From Elusimicrobiota bacterium (GTDB lineage: Bacteria; Elusimicrobiota; Elusimicrobia; UBA1565; UBA9628), in NCBI GenBank assembly GCA_016234805.1, contig JACRNU010000116.1, positions 1 through 35,425 of the forward strand: a DNA stretch of 35,425 nucleotides, given 5' to 3'. The notes under the pieces were generated by a model. It did no database searches. It saw only the letters and a list, made by a program, of their open reading frames with translations, and had not been told where the DNA came from. Shown here in pieces: positions 1 through 8,420 of this stretch; positions within the stretch are counted from its first letter, which is position 1; every line of letters starts with the position of its first letter. Made by a program: the position numbers and the translations under genes.

Positions 1-2
1 GG

Positions 3-218
3 GAAAAGATTCTGGAGCTGCCGCTCTATCCCGAGGAACGTCTATGCAAACATCCGACCACGGAGCAAGTTCTGCGGCTGTTCAGCTTGGCGGAAGGGCA
101 CGTCCTGTTACGGCGTGGGCAGGTAATCCAGGTCTTTAGTACGAAGCTCACACCTCTACAGCAGCAGGTTCGCCGCCTTCTCGGGGTGCCGGCCAGTGCC
201 TATCAGGTCCGGAATTAA
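3..218 (+). pseudogene. Transposase C-terminal fragment (DDE type, partial)
   Basis: An open frame enters from the left edge and ends at TAA 216-218, giving about 71 residues. The tail contains EGHVLLRRGQVIQVFSTKL followed by LTPLQQQVRRLLGVPASAY. A 'LTPLQ..V..LLGV..Y' ending is what I recall from C-termini of IS1634-like DDE transposases, but the catalytic core lies outside the window, so the family is a guess. Whether it is a whole gene cut by the window edge or a remnant cannot be told. Its surroundings are all broken mobile or defence-type genes, so a remnant is plausible. It runs antisense toward the methylase scrap that follows. Confidence 0.5.
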
Positions 219-452
219 TTCCCTCCAAAGCACGTCCGCGATGTGCGGAATGGGGGTCCAGTCCCATGAATGCAGCCGGACCCCCTTGAGCCGTTCCTGG
301 ATCTCCGGCAGGCGCTCGGCGAGGCGGATGCGGGCACCGAGGCCGGTCGAGCCGTTGGGGCGAATGCCCTCCCAGATGTCCGTGCGGCCCCAGTAGGACG
401 CCTTGTTGAGGTATGAGAAGCGGTAGAAGCGCCCCCGCGGCGTCTCCCGCCG
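219..452 (-). pseudogene. Remnant of D12-class DNA adenine methyltransferase (Dam-like)
   Basis: The minus-strand translation contains RFYRFSYLNKASYWGR and, further on, RLAERLPEIQERLKGVRLHS followed by WDW. These match the middle of the D12 class of N6-adenine methyltransferases, where an LN..SF.G segment is followed by RL..I..RL.GV....DW. The N-terminal AdoMet-binding motif (FxGxG) and the C-terminal DPPY motif are both absent, so it cannot be active. The upstream side (high coordinates) runs straight into the dispersed repeat at 445-658, which appears to have replaced the 5' half. The open frame continues both ways (156-548), but only this part looks like methylase. Confidence 0.6.
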
Positions 453-658
453 ACTAACCCAGCCGGCGCAGCCGGGCTTTGCCCCAGCCGCGTAGCCGGC
501 CTCGAACACCCGACCTTTCCCGCCCCGAGCCGCGACTCCCACGGGCATTTTCCCATGTTATCATATCGGCATGAAGGTTCGGTGGGGGGTTCTCCTGGGG
601 GCGGCACTTGCGATAACGGCCATTGTGTTACATCCGGCCGCTTATGCCGCTTACGTAT
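445..658 (+). repeat. Dispersed repeat, copy 1: stand-alone IS91-like element end
   Basis: This ~214-bp stretch aligns along its length with 34958-35167, the region spanning the last codons and downstream flank of the IS91-type transposase. Shared landmarks in the same order are TCCCGCCGACT (445-455), a GCCGGCGCAGCCGGGCT hairpin, a TCCCGCCCCGA block, a TATCAT -10 box followed by ATG, and a near-identical tail beginning CATTGTGTTACATC at 621. The last 38 bp (621-658) recur at 2089-2126 with one mismatch. Here the unit has no transposase attached. It is best read as a non-autonomous or decayed element end lying between two truncated genes. Confidence 0.75.
559..564 (+). promoter_or_regulatory. 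-10 box (TATCAT) of the repeat's mini-ORF
   Basis: TATCAT ends 6 nt before the ATG at 571, so the transcript would start at or next to the start codon. The same box with the same kind of spacing is kept in the copy at 35069-35074. Confidence 0.4.
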
Positions 659-687
659 CTCTGGCTCAGGTTGGCTTCATTAAGTAG
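571..687 (+). CDS. 38-residue hydrophobic mini-ORF in repeat copy 1
   Basis: ATG 571 to TAG 685-687 encodes a short peptide with a basic start (MKVRWG), a hydrophobic core (VLLGAALAITAIVLH) and an Ala-rich PAAYAAYV segment, like a signal peptide with nothing behind it. The homologous copy at 35080 keeps the frame, length to the shared tail and -10 placement although its first ten codons differ. The last ten codons lie beyond the repeat and overlap the 3' end of the converging COG2865-type pseudogene. It may be a real short peptide of the element or an accident of sequence; no Shine-Dalgarno site is visible. Confidence 0.3.
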   Translation: MKVRWGVLLGAALAITAIVLHPAAYAAYVSLAQVGFIK

Positions 688-1800
688 CGCTGCTTCCTGC
701 TTTGTGGCTTTCCAGGGATGGTATGCTGCAGTTTCCCGGCACGAATCAGACCGGGCAAGACGTGTCTGCGGACATATTCGGGACTGAGCCTAAGCTCTGC
801 GGCGATATCCTCCCTTGAACGCGGCCTCTTGCAGAAGGATCGCACTCTTTCCTCCGTCGAGCTCATGGGACGTTCATGGGAGGTCTCATGGGAGGTCCCA
901 TGCGATACGCCAGAAGCTTCTTGAGCCGCCTTCTTGAAAGTGAGCTTGAACGCCATGTCGGACTCGAAGGCAGGCTCCGGCATTCCGGCCGCAGAGCACT
1001 CGCGCATCATCTTCTCGATCCCGCTGCCCCACTGCTCGATGAGCCCCGCGTAGAATAGCATCTCGGCGACTTGGCGATTCCTGGGGATCGAGTGGTGTGT
1101 CTGCTTGAGAGCCTCGACCGAGAGGCCTGCCGGGAGTCCTCCGGGGTTCATGACCAGCAGCTCCCGGTCGTAAATGCGGACCTGGATGTGAGCCGCGCTC
1201 AGGTAGTCCCTGTGGCACACGGCGTTGGTCACGGCTTCGCGGAGGGCTTCCAGGGGATATCCCAAACGACGTCGCGATGCGGCCTCCCCGTCATCACGAA
1301 GCGCGTGTCCAGCTTCTCTCGAAAATAGCCCATTGCCCCTTCGATCTGCTCGAAAACGGTGCCTTCGATCTCCCGGTCGTCCACGATGAGGGTCTCACTT
1401 CTGAAGCGCCCGACCTTGAGCAGCGCCTGGCTATAGAAGTCTTGAGGAGCCTTGCCGAAGAGGAGTATCGCGGCGCGTGTCGGGCGGCCTTGGCGGATCA
1501 ACTTGAGTTTTTGCAGAAGCTCGGCGGTGGGAATCCGGGCGGCATCGGCCGCCGGCCTTTCTCATTCGCCATCCGGACGAAGGCCTTCACCTTGGCCGCG
1601 GAGATGTCCGCCATACTGGCCCGCACCGTGGAACCGGCTCGCTTGAAAGCCCGGCCCTGGAACATGACCGGCTTGATGCGGCTCTCGGGAACCCTGACGG
1701 ATACTACGGGAATGCTCTTGATGGATGATTCCTTGAACTCGACGGTCTCGGACTCACCTTTGCGGATGAGCGCAAGGAGGCCCCGGGAAGAGCCCGTCAT
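666..1800 (-). pseudogene. Broken AlbA-2/RecG-like regulator (COG2865 type)
   Basis: Three successive minus-strand frames together give one protein. The N-terminus (from ATG 1800) has GESETVEFKES, the start of an AlbA_2/Schlafen-like domain, but jumps directly to IPVVSVRVPESRIKPV, so the middle of the domain is deleted. Near 1540 the frame shifts to QKLKLIRQGRPTRAAILLFG. Near 1260 it shifts again to PLEALREAVTNAVCHRDY, then NPGGLPAGLSVEALK and GLIEQWGSGIEKMM, the GHKL-like C-terminal region, ending in a winged-helix segment (REDIAAELRLSPEYVRRHVL). An in-frame deletion plus two frameshifts make it a pseudogene. The stop (666-668) lies 7 bp from the end of repeat copy 1. Confidence 0.8.
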
Positions 1801-1999
1801 TGATTCGAACTCCCTTTCAGGATGTCCCGCACGTCCTTGGGGAGTTCGGCCCCGGCCCCCGGCTCACGCGGTCACCGACCTCGAAGCGGTCCAGGTGGGC
1901 GCGAGTCTTGAGGCTGTGGAGGTACTCGACCCGCCGGATGATTCTCCTGTTGAGGTCCAGCAGTCCCGCCAAGCCGAGTTTCTCAATGTCGATGGACAT
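1797..1999 (-). pseudogene. Truncated small protein, DLNRRIIRRVEYL family fragment
   Basis: From ATG 1999 the frame reads MSIDIEKLGLAGLLDLNRRI, then a helical stretch ending in RFEVGDRVS. This resembles the N-terminus of small bacterial proteins in which a helical segment precedes a KOW/SH3-like barrel that starts with 'GDRV'. The barrel is missing. After GDRVS the frame runs out at 1817, while another frame (ending ELPKDVRDILKGSSNQ) reaches a TGA that overlaps the ATG of the broken regulator at 1800. The original gene probably sat directly upstream of that regulator with ATGA coupling, and has since suffered a deletion or frameshift. Confidence 0.45.
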
Positions 2000-2088
2000 G
2001 GGTCTCCAGGACGGGGCAGGGCCTTGCCGTCGCCTTTCAAGAATAGCAAATGCCCCCGCGGCGGTTCATGGGCGGGCCCGAAACGTCG

Positions 2089-2126
2089 CATTGTGTTACA
2101 TCCAGCCGCTTATGCCGCTTACGTAT
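2089..2126 (+). repeat. Dispersed repeat, copy 2: terminal 38 bp only
   Basis: This stretch matches 621-658 with a single mismatch and 35130-35167 with a few. It contains a tandem pair of GCCGCTTA(T/C) units. The end of the repeat touches the TAA stop codon of the ankyrin-caspase gene (2126-2128 on the minus strand), just as copy 1 ends 7 bp from a stop codon. Copies 1 and 2 are in direct orientation and bracket the broken regulator. Confidence 0.75.
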
Positions 2127-3952
2127 TAAAAGGAGATGTCACTTCCGTTGAACCCCGGCGTCTGCTCGCGGTTCTGCCGCCGCGCGTCATCCGAGACCTT
2201 GGGCTTGAGGTAGTCGTAGAGCTGCCGGGTGCTGCGCCGTCCCTGGTTCAAGCCCTTAAGGAGGTGGTAGGTGAAGGCCCCGTGGCCCTGGTCCTCCAGG
2301 GTTCCCGTGATCTCCTCCCCCGAGGCCGCGCTCAACAGCGACATGCCTGACTCGGGCAGGACGTTCTCCTGGACGCTGGCGACCAGGGGCCGCGCGCCCT
2401 TGGCGAGCACGGAGCGGCCGCCCGCGCCGGAGAAGCACGCGTCCACAGCCACCACGACCTCGGCCGCGCCGAGCTTCCCGAGCCGGGAGAAGAGGTCCCG
2501 CAGGGGGTAGGCCGAGGACTTCAGGAACATGGGGTCCCCGTCCCAGGGCACCAGGAAAGCATCGCCGGTCTTCGGGTCAGGAGCGCCGTGCCCGGAGTAG
2601 TAGAAAAAGACGCGGGAGCCGGGCTTGACGTTCCTTGGGAGCCACTCCTCGACATAGCCCTGGATGCTCGCGCGGGTCGCGGCCTGGCCGGTCAGCAGGA
2701 TCAGGTTCCGCTGGGGCACGCCCAGGGACAGGAAGTGCCGGCTCACGGCCGAAGCGTCGCGCTCCGCGAACTCGGCCGAAGGGAGCTTGGCGTACTTCTC
2801 GACCCCGATGACCACCGCGATGTCGTCCGGACGCTCAGCCTGCTGGTACCGGGGCTCGTCCGCGTCCGAGGCAGCGGCTCGAAAGGCCGGGGCAGCGGCC
2901 GTCGGCTGCGGAGAAGACGACGGGGCATCCTCGCGGCCGCGAGGAGACTGGCCGGCGGAGACAGCTGCTGACGCAGGCGCCGCCACCGCGGCCTCGCGGA
3001 TGAGGGTGAACTCCTGCGGCTGGGCGACTCCCGGCCGCTGGACCGCCACCACGACCTTGGCTCCAGCGGGCCCGCGCAGGAGCTTGACGGTCTTCGTCAA
3101 TCCGAGCCCCTCCGTGGAGCGGCCGTCCACCGAAACGATGACATCTCCCGGCTTGATGCCCGCCCTTTCCGCGGGCCTGCCAGGGACCGCCTTGACCACC
3201 GAGATGGTCCCGGAGCTATCTTTGACCTCGAGGCCCACGAGTCCATTGTTGCCTCCCGGCTTGGCGCCGGCCTTGAGCAGGGCCGCGACCGCATCGGGAT
3301 GCTTCTGGATGCCGGCGTTGAACAGGGGTGTTCCACCCGTCTTGTCCACCGGGTCGACCTCGACCCCCTTGGAGACGAGAAGCTCGATGACGGCCGCTTT
3401 GCCGGCGGTGGCCGCGGCGTGGAGAGGGGTATCGCCCTGGTCGGTACGAGCCGCCGGGTCGGCCCCCATGACCAGGAGAGCCTCCGCGACGGACACATGC
3501 CCGCCCCCCGCGGCCCACATGAGGGGAGTCGCGCCGTTCTTGGTCCTGGCGTCTGCGGCCGCTCCCCGGGCCAGAAGGCGGTGGACCGCCTCGGCCTTGC
3601 CGTTGCGGGCCGCGAAATGGAGCGGAGTCTCGCCGTTGACATCCCGGGCTTCCACGGCAGCGCCGGCAGCGAGGAGCTCGTCCATCACCGCGATCTGCCC
3701 TGCCCAGGCAGCGTGATGCAGAGCCGTGAACTCATTCGAGTCGCGGCTGTCCACGGCCACGCCCCGGGAAAGGAAGGCTCGCACCGCGGCCAGGTCCCCG
3801 GCCCCCGCGGCCTCATGGATGGTCTTGGGCTTCGAGGCTGCCTGAGAGGAAGGTCCGGATGCGGTCATGGGGCCGGCGCAGCCCGACACCGCGAGCAAGG
3901 CTCCGGTCCCGAGAACGGCTGACACCACCACTGCGAGAAGATTCACGGGCAT
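2126..3952 (-). CDS. Ankyrin-PDZ-caspase lipoprotein
   Basis: 608 residues. A lipoprotein signal peptide ends in LAVSGC (Cys25), so the protein should be lipid-anchored and face the periplasm or cell surface. Residues about 43-235 are six ankyrin repeats (for example NEFTALHHAAWAG, NGETPLHFAARNG, NGATPLMWAAGGG). Residues about 238-318 are a PDZ domain (VPGRPAERAGIKPGDVIVSV). After an Ala/Ser/Pro linker, residues about 377-600 form a C14 caspase/metacaspase-like domain with the dyad in YYSGHG (His455) and VDACFSG (Cys506), both intact. The start is set by GGGGAGG (3963-3957) just before ATG. It lies 10 bp downstream of glgB, so it is probably the last gene of that operon. The C-terminus ends exactly at repeat copy 2 and may be slightly clipped. 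Substrate and trigger are unknown. Confidence 0.9.
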   Translation of the reverse strand: MPVNLLAVVVSAVLGTGALLAVSGCAGPMTASGPSSQAASKPKTIHEAAGAGDLAAVRAFLSRGVAVDSRDSNEFTALHHAAWAGQIAVMDELLAAGAAVEARDVNGETPLHFAARNGKAEAVHRLLARGAAADARTKNGATPLMWAAGGGHVSVAEALLVMGADPAARTDQGDTPLHAAATAGKAAVIELLVSKGVEVDPVDKTGGTPLFNAGIQKHPDAVAALLKAGAKPGGNNGLVGLEVKDSSGTISVVKAVPGRPAERAGIKPGDVIVSVDGRSTEGLGLTKTVKLLRGPAGAKVVVAVQRPGVAQPQEFTLIREAAVAAPASAAVSAGQSPRGREDAPSSSPQPTAAAPAFRAAASDADEPRYQQAERPDDIAVVIGVEKYAKLPSAEFAERDASAVSRHFLSLGVPQRNLILLTGQAATRASIQGYVEEWLPRNVKPGSRVFFYYSGHGAPDPKTGDAFLVPWDGDPMFLKSSAYPLRDLFSRLGKLGAAEVVVAVDACFSGAGGRSVLAKGARPLVASVQENVLPESGMSLLSAASGEEITGTLEDQGHGAFTYHLLKGLNQGRRSTRQLYDYLKPKVSDDARRQNREQTPGFNGSDISF

Positions 3953-3962
3953 CCGGCCTCCC

Positions 3963-5864
3963 CTACATCCAGGACGGCTTGAGCACCACCGCTCCCAGAG
4001 GGGGGAGGGTGACGATCGCGGAGCAGGGCCGGCCGTGCCACGGCACGTCCTCGGTGTGCACGCCGCCGCCGTTGCCCACGTTGCTGCCGCCGTAGAACTC
4101 GGAGTCAGAGTTCAGGATCTCCCGGTACCCGCCGGGCATGGGCATGCCCATCCGGTACCCGTGCCGCGGCACCGGGGTGAAGTTGCAGGCGATGACCAGG
4201 AAGGTCCGGTGTTCCCGGTCCCAGCGGACCATGGTGAAGACCGAGTTCTCGTAGTCGTTGCAGTCGATCCACTCGAACCCGCCGGGCTCGAAGTCCTTCT
4301 GGTAAAGGCTGGGCTCGCAGAGGTAAAGCTGGTTCAAGGCCTTCACGTAGTCCCGGAGCTGCCGGTGCGGCTGGTAGTCGAGGAGGTGCCACTGGAGGCT
4401 CTGCTCGTGGTCCCACTCCCACCACTGGCCGAACTCGCCGCCCATGAAATTGAGCTTCTTGCCCGGGAAGGCCAGCATGAAGCCGTAGAAGACCCTCATG
4501 TTGGCGAATTTCTGCCAGAGGTCGCCCGGCATCTTGTCGATGAGCGCGCGCTTGCCGTGCACGACCTCGTCGTGGGAGAGGACGAGCATGAAGTTCTCGT
4601 GGTAGGCGTAGATCATCGGGAAGGTCGCGTCGTTGTGATGGTACTTGCGGTGGACGGGCTCCTTCGAGATGTAGGTCAGCATGTCGTGCATCCAGCCCAT
4701 GTTCCATTTGAGGGAGAACCCGAGGCCCCCGAGGTGCACCGGCCGGCTGACCATGCCCCAGGCCGTGGATTCCTCGGCCACCGTCAGGACGCCCGGGAAG
4801 TCCCGGTGCAGGATGGTGTTGAAGGTCTTGAGGAACTCGACCGCCTCGAGGTTCTCCCGGCCGCCGTAGATGTTCGGGATCCACTCGCCCTCCTTGCGGG
4901 AGTAATCGAGATAGAGCATGGACGCCACGGCGTCGACCCTGATGCCGTCGCAGTGGTAGGTCTTGATCCAGAACAGCGCGCTCGAGAGCAGGAAGTTGCT
5001 GACCTCGTGCCTGCCGTAGTTGAAGATGTAGCTGCCCCAGTCCGGATGGAAGCCCTTACGGGGGTCGGCGTGCTCGTAGAGGCAGGTGCCGTCGAACCGG
5101 CCGAGGCCGTGCCCGTCGGTCGCGAAGTGGGAGGGCACCCAGTCCAGCAGCACGCCCAAGCCCGCCTGGTGGCAGCGGTCCACGAAGTACATGAAGTCCT
5201 GCGGCGTGCCGTGCCTGCTCGTGGGCGCGAAGTAGCCGAGGGTCTGGTAGCCCCAGGAACCCCCGAACGGGTGCTCCATCACCGGGGTCAGCTCCACGTG
5301 GGTGTACCCCATGGACTTGAGGTACTCCGGCAGGGCGTGGGCGAGCTCCCGGTAGGTGAGGTGGCGGTTGCCCTCCTCAGGGACGCGGCGCCAGGACCCG
5401 ATGTGGCATTCGTAGACATTGATGGGTCCGTCGAGAGGGTTGGTCTTCGCGCGCTTTTCCATCCATTCGCCGTCTCCCCAGGCGTGGCCGCCCAGGTCCC
5501 AAACCTTGGCCGCGGATTTCGGGGGCACCTCGAAATAGAAGCCGTAGGGGTCGGCTTTCTCGAAGGTCTCGCCCGTCTTGGAGCGGATACAGTACTTGTA
5601 GTTCGCTCCCCGTTCCACGCCCGGGATGAAGAGGTCCCAGATGCCGGAGCTCCCGAGACCGGCCATGGGGTGGCTCTTCTGCTTCCACCCGTTGAAGTCG
5701 CCCACCACTGAGACGGCCTCCGCGTTGGGCGCCCACACCGCGAAGTTCACGCCGGCCTTGCCGCCCACGTTCACGAGATGGCTGCCGAGCCGCTCGTAGA
5801 CCTCGAGGTGGGTCCCCTCGCCGAAGAGGTGCAGGTCGAAATCCGAAAGGAATCGCTTCATCAT
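3963..5864 (-). CDS. glgB: 1,4-alpha-glucan (glycogen) branching enzyme
   Basis: 633 residues, a usual length for a short-form GlgB. It forms alpha-1,6 branches in glycogen in the cytoplasm. An N-terminal CBM48-type module ([20 protein letters not shown]) precedes the GH13 barrel. The catalytic residues are in place: nucleophile in CDGIRVDAV (Asp311), acid/base in [10 protein letters not shown] (Glu364) and transition-state Asp in [12 protein letters not shown] (Asp432). [12 protein letters not shown] and FMGGEFGQW are also typical of branching enzymes. The frame is open further upstream, but ATG 5864 is chosen because it overlaps the TGA of the preceding GH57 gene as ATGA and begins [19 protein letters not shown], as in known enzymes. 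Translation is therefore probably coupled to the GH57 gene. Confidence 0.96.
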   Translation of the reverse strand: MMKRFLSDFDLHLFGEGTHLEVYERLGSHLVNVGGKAGVNFAVWAPNAEAVSVVGDFNGWKQKSHPMAGLGSSGIWDLFIPGVERGANYKYCIRSKTGETFEKADPYGFYFEVPPKSAAKVWDLGGHAWGDGEWMEKRAKTNPLDGPINVYECHIGSWRRVPEEGNRHLTYRELAHALPEYLKSMGYTHVELTPVMEHPFGGSWGYQTLGYFAPTSRHGTPQDFMYFVDRCHQAGLGVLLDWVPSHFATDGHGLGRFDGTCLYEHADPRKGFHPDWGSYIFNYGRHEVSNFLLSSALFWIKTYHCDGIRVDAVASMLYLDYSRKEGEWIPNIYGGRENLEAVEFLKTFNTILHRDFPGVLTVAEESTAWGMVSRPVHLGGLGFSLKWNMGWMHDMLTYISKEPVHRKYHHNDATFPMIYAYHENFMLVLSHDEVVHGKRALIDKMPGDLWQKFANMRVFYGFMLAFPGKKLNFMGGEFGQWWEWDHEQSLQWHLLDYQPHRQLRDYVKALNQLYLCEPSLYQKDFEPGGFEWIDCNDYENSVFTMVRWDREHRTFLVIACNFTPVPRHGYRMGMPMPGGYREILNSDSEFYGGSNVGNGGGVHTEDVPWHGRPCSAIVTLPPLGAVVLKPSWM

Positions 5865-8407
5865 ATCGTGTCCTCCAGGGGAATCCCTTCCGCCGCAGGC
5901 CCTGCGGCCAGCCGCTCGCGCAGGGTCGCGGCGTCGATGTCGAGGAGTTTCGCCGCCTCCAGCAGGGCCTCCGGCTCGACTCCGAGTCCGGTTCCAAAAT
6001 CCTTCCTTTGCAGCAGACCGTAGAATCGGGTGGCAGCGGGCAGGCGCCAATCGTTGAATCCGGACGTGACGCCCACCCGGACGAGGCGGCAGAACGCCGA
6101 AAGCTCCTCGGTCTCGAAGCGCTGCTCCAGCCCGTCGACCGCCCGGCAGACCAGGACCGCCCAGTCGGCCTCGGTCTCGCGGCAGGCCGCCTGGAGCCCG
6201 GCCTTGCCCGCGCGGCGCCCCATGGCCTCGAGGTCGTCGAGGCCGCGCAAGCGGCCGTCAAAGAGGTCCTCGGCCGCGCCGGGCACGAGGAGCGCCCGTA
6301 CGCGCCTGCCGACCCACTGGCTGAGGGCGAGCTCGAGCTCCGCCTTGATCACGGTGGGCACGGGGAGCCCCAGCCCCACGTAGCGCTCAGCCAAGGGCAG
6401 GTACTCTTCGATGACCGCCTCGTGCTTCTCGCGCAGCTCGGAGAGCTTGCGCTCGAGGATGAGGGACAGCAGATGGGCCCGCTCGTCCGGAAGGAGGTCC
6501 TCGAGCGAGAAGGGGCGTCCGGTGAAGAGCGGGGAGCGCAGGGAGGCGAGCCCCTCGAGGATCTCGTTGCCGCTCACCGCGGGCAGCTTCTCGAGCATCG
6601 CCTGATAATCGGACTCCGGGACGTCCTCGCCGCTGACATAGGCGCGCACGGTCTGGTCGGGGAGGGCGACCGCGAGGAACGCCCGCTCCCAGGCCTTGTG
6701 GGTGATGCCGCTCTCGAACGCGACCTTGCCCGCGAGGAAGCGCATCCCGGCGGTCTCATGCCGCACGGAACCGCCCTCGCGGACCTTATAGTGATAGTTC
6801 CGGCGCTGGCGCGTTTCGTCGAAGAGGCGGGAGAGGGCGTAGCGCGCGGTGAGGTGGTCGTGGGTCACGACCGACGTCTTCACCAGCTTCCGGTAGACGG
6901 CCGCCCCGTCCGGGCCGCAGTCGGGGCTGCTCGTAGGCGCCAGGCGCAGGCGCTGGAGGAAGTCCGCCTCCAGGCCCCGGACGTCCGCGCCCGTGACCCT
7001 GCCCGCCAGCTCGAGGGCGCGCGCCGCGTAGCGCAGGTTCTGCACGGCCTCGATGCCCGAGATGTCCGAGAAGAACCAGCCGCAGCTCGTGTACATGAAA
7101 AGGCAGTCCTTCTGCATCTCCATGAGGCGCAGGACCATGTCCTGGACCGCGGCGGTGGGCTCGACCTTGAGGTGGGTCTTCATGAACCGCGCGACGCTCT
7201 CCGGGCCGCGGTCGAGCATGACCGAGACGTAGTCGTCGCGGGCCAGCCACACGTCCTCGAGGACCTTGCTCCCGTGCTCGATGAACAGGGCGGTGAGCGC
7301 GTCCCGGAGGAAATCCAGGGCGTCGCGCATGGGCTTGCGCCAGCGGCCGTGGCCCTTGGCCGCGCCGCACCCGCAATCCTCCATCCAGCGGCCCAAGCCG
7401 TGGCTGCAGCTCCAGGAGGTGCCCATCTCCTGGTCGCCGGCCTTGAGCTCCACCTCCCAGGCCGGCTGGTGGCGGGAGAGGTACCACCCGTAATTGACCG
7501 CGCCCAGTCCCTTGCCGGGAAGCGCGGCCGTGAAGAGGTGCGCCAGCCCCATCTCGGCGAGATGGTGGTGGTGGCCGAAGGTCTCGCCATCCGTGGCCGC
7601 GTTGACCAGGTGCGCCCCCTTGGACGCGCCGAACGCCGCGGACAGGCGGTCAGCGGCCCCGCCGCTGTGGGTCAGCAGGCGCTCGAAGCTGAGCGCGTGC
7701 GCCAAGCCGCCGTCGTAGAAGAAGACGTCGATGAAGCGGCTCCCGTGCCCCACGCCGGGTCCGACGCGGTCGAACCAGCGGTAGGGCGCCCGGGGGTCGA
7801 CCGAGCCCGTGTCCACCTCTTTCCACTCCTTCTTGCCGATGGACCGGACGCGCTGGGCCTGGTGGGGGGAGAGGATGACGAAGGACATCCCGTGGTCGAT
7901 GAGGGCGCGCAGCACCGTGTCGTTGACCGCGGCCTCCGGCAGCCACATGGCCTCGGGAGCGCGGCCGAAGCGGTGCTTGAAGTCCGCCAGCCCCCAGCGG
8001 ATCTGGGTGTGGAGGTCCCGCTCGTTGGCCAGGGGAAGGATCATGTGGTTATAGGCGTGGGCGATGGCGTTGCCGTGGCCGTCGAGCCTGCGGCAGCTCT
8101 CCCGGTCCGCCTCGAGGATCCGGCGGTACTCCGCCGGGTGCTCGCGCTCGAACCAGGTCAGAAGGGTGGGGCCGAAATCGAAGCTCAGATAGGCGTAATT
8201 ATTGACGATGTCGAGTATCCCGCCGCGGTCGTTGACCACGCGGGCCGCGCCGTTGGGGATGTAGCACTCCCGCGCGATGCGGGCGTTCCAGTCGTGGTCA
8301 GGGTGGGCCGAGGGCTCGCGCTCGATGACGTTGAGCCAGGGGTTCTCCCGGGGGGGCTGGTAGAAATGGCCGTGGATGCAGACGAAACGCTCCGAAGGCT
8401 TCTCCAT
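5861..8407 (-). CDS. Glycoside hydrolase family 57 protein with DUF3536
   Basis: 848 residues. It opens with [18 protein letters not shown], the hallmark of the GH57/DUF3536 family (alpha-amylase/alpha-mannosidase-like, COG1449). [12 protein letters not shown] fits the region carrying the GH57 nucleophile, and [20 protein letters not shown] fits the catalytic Asp region. The long C-terminal half is the DUF3536 portion. It probably acts on alpha-glucans in the cytoplasm, since no signal peptide is seen and glgB follows with a 4-bp ATGA overlap. The frame extends 50 codons upstream into the Sel1 gene, but ATG 8407 is the first start that gives the family N-terminus. A TAAAAT box at 8418-8423 lies 10 nt upstream and there is no convincing Shine-Dalgarno, so initiation may be near-leaderless. 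Confidence 0.92.
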   Translation of the reverse strand: MEKPSERFVCIHGHFYQPPRENPWLNVIEREPSAHPDHDWNARIARECYIPNGAARVVNDRGGILDIVNNYAYLSFDFGPTLLTWFEREHPAEYRRILEADRESCRRLDGHGNAIAHAYNHMILPLANERDLHTQIRWGLADFKHRFGRAPEAMWLPEAAVNDTVLRALIDHGMSFVILSPHQAQRVRSIGKKEWKEVDTGSVDPRAPYRWFDRVGPGVGHGSRFIDVFFYDGGLAHALSFERLLTHSGGAADRLSAAFGASKGAHLVNAATDGETFGHHHHLAEMGLAHLFTAALPGKGLGAVNYGWYLSRHQPAWEVELKAGDQEMGTSWSCSHGLGRWMEDCGCGAAKGHGRWRKPMRDALDFLRDALTALFIEHGSKVLEDVWLARDDYVSVMLDRGPESVARFMKTHLKVEPTAAVQDMVLRLMEMQKDCLFMYTSCGWFFSDISGIEAVQNLRYAARALELAGRVTGADVRGLEADFLQRLRLAPTSSPDCGPDGAAVYRKLVKTSVVTHDHLTARYALSRLFDETRQRRNYHYKVREGGSVRHETAGMRFLAGKVAFESGITHKAWERAFLAVALPDQTVRAYVSGEDVPESDYQAMLEKLPAVSGNEILEGLASLRSPLFTGRPFSLEDLLPDERAHLLSLILERKLSELREKHEAVIEEYLPLAERYVGLGLPVPTVIKAELELALSQWVGRRVRALLVPGAAEDLFDGRLRGLDDLEAMGRRAGKAGLQAACRETEADWAVLVCRAVDGLEQRFETEELSAFCRLVRVGVTSGFNDWRLPAATRFYGLLQRKDFGTGLGVEPEALLEAAKLLDIDAATLRERLAAGPAAEGIPLEDTI

Positions 8408-8420
8408 GACTGACCTGATT

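Noticed and set aside
2089..2126. Repeat as an integron attC site
   Set aside because: It contains GTTACAT but lacks a proper GTTRRRY/RYYYAAC pair and no integrase or cassette array is present.
3867..5711. 614-codon open frame on the plus strand
   Set aside because: It is the antisense shadow of glgB; the translation is low-complexity (V/E/G/H-rich) with no motif, as expected opposite a G+C-rich gene.
6008..8413. 801-codon open frame on the plus strand
   Set aside because: Antisense to the GH57/DUF3536 gene, same compositional signature and no recognisable domain.
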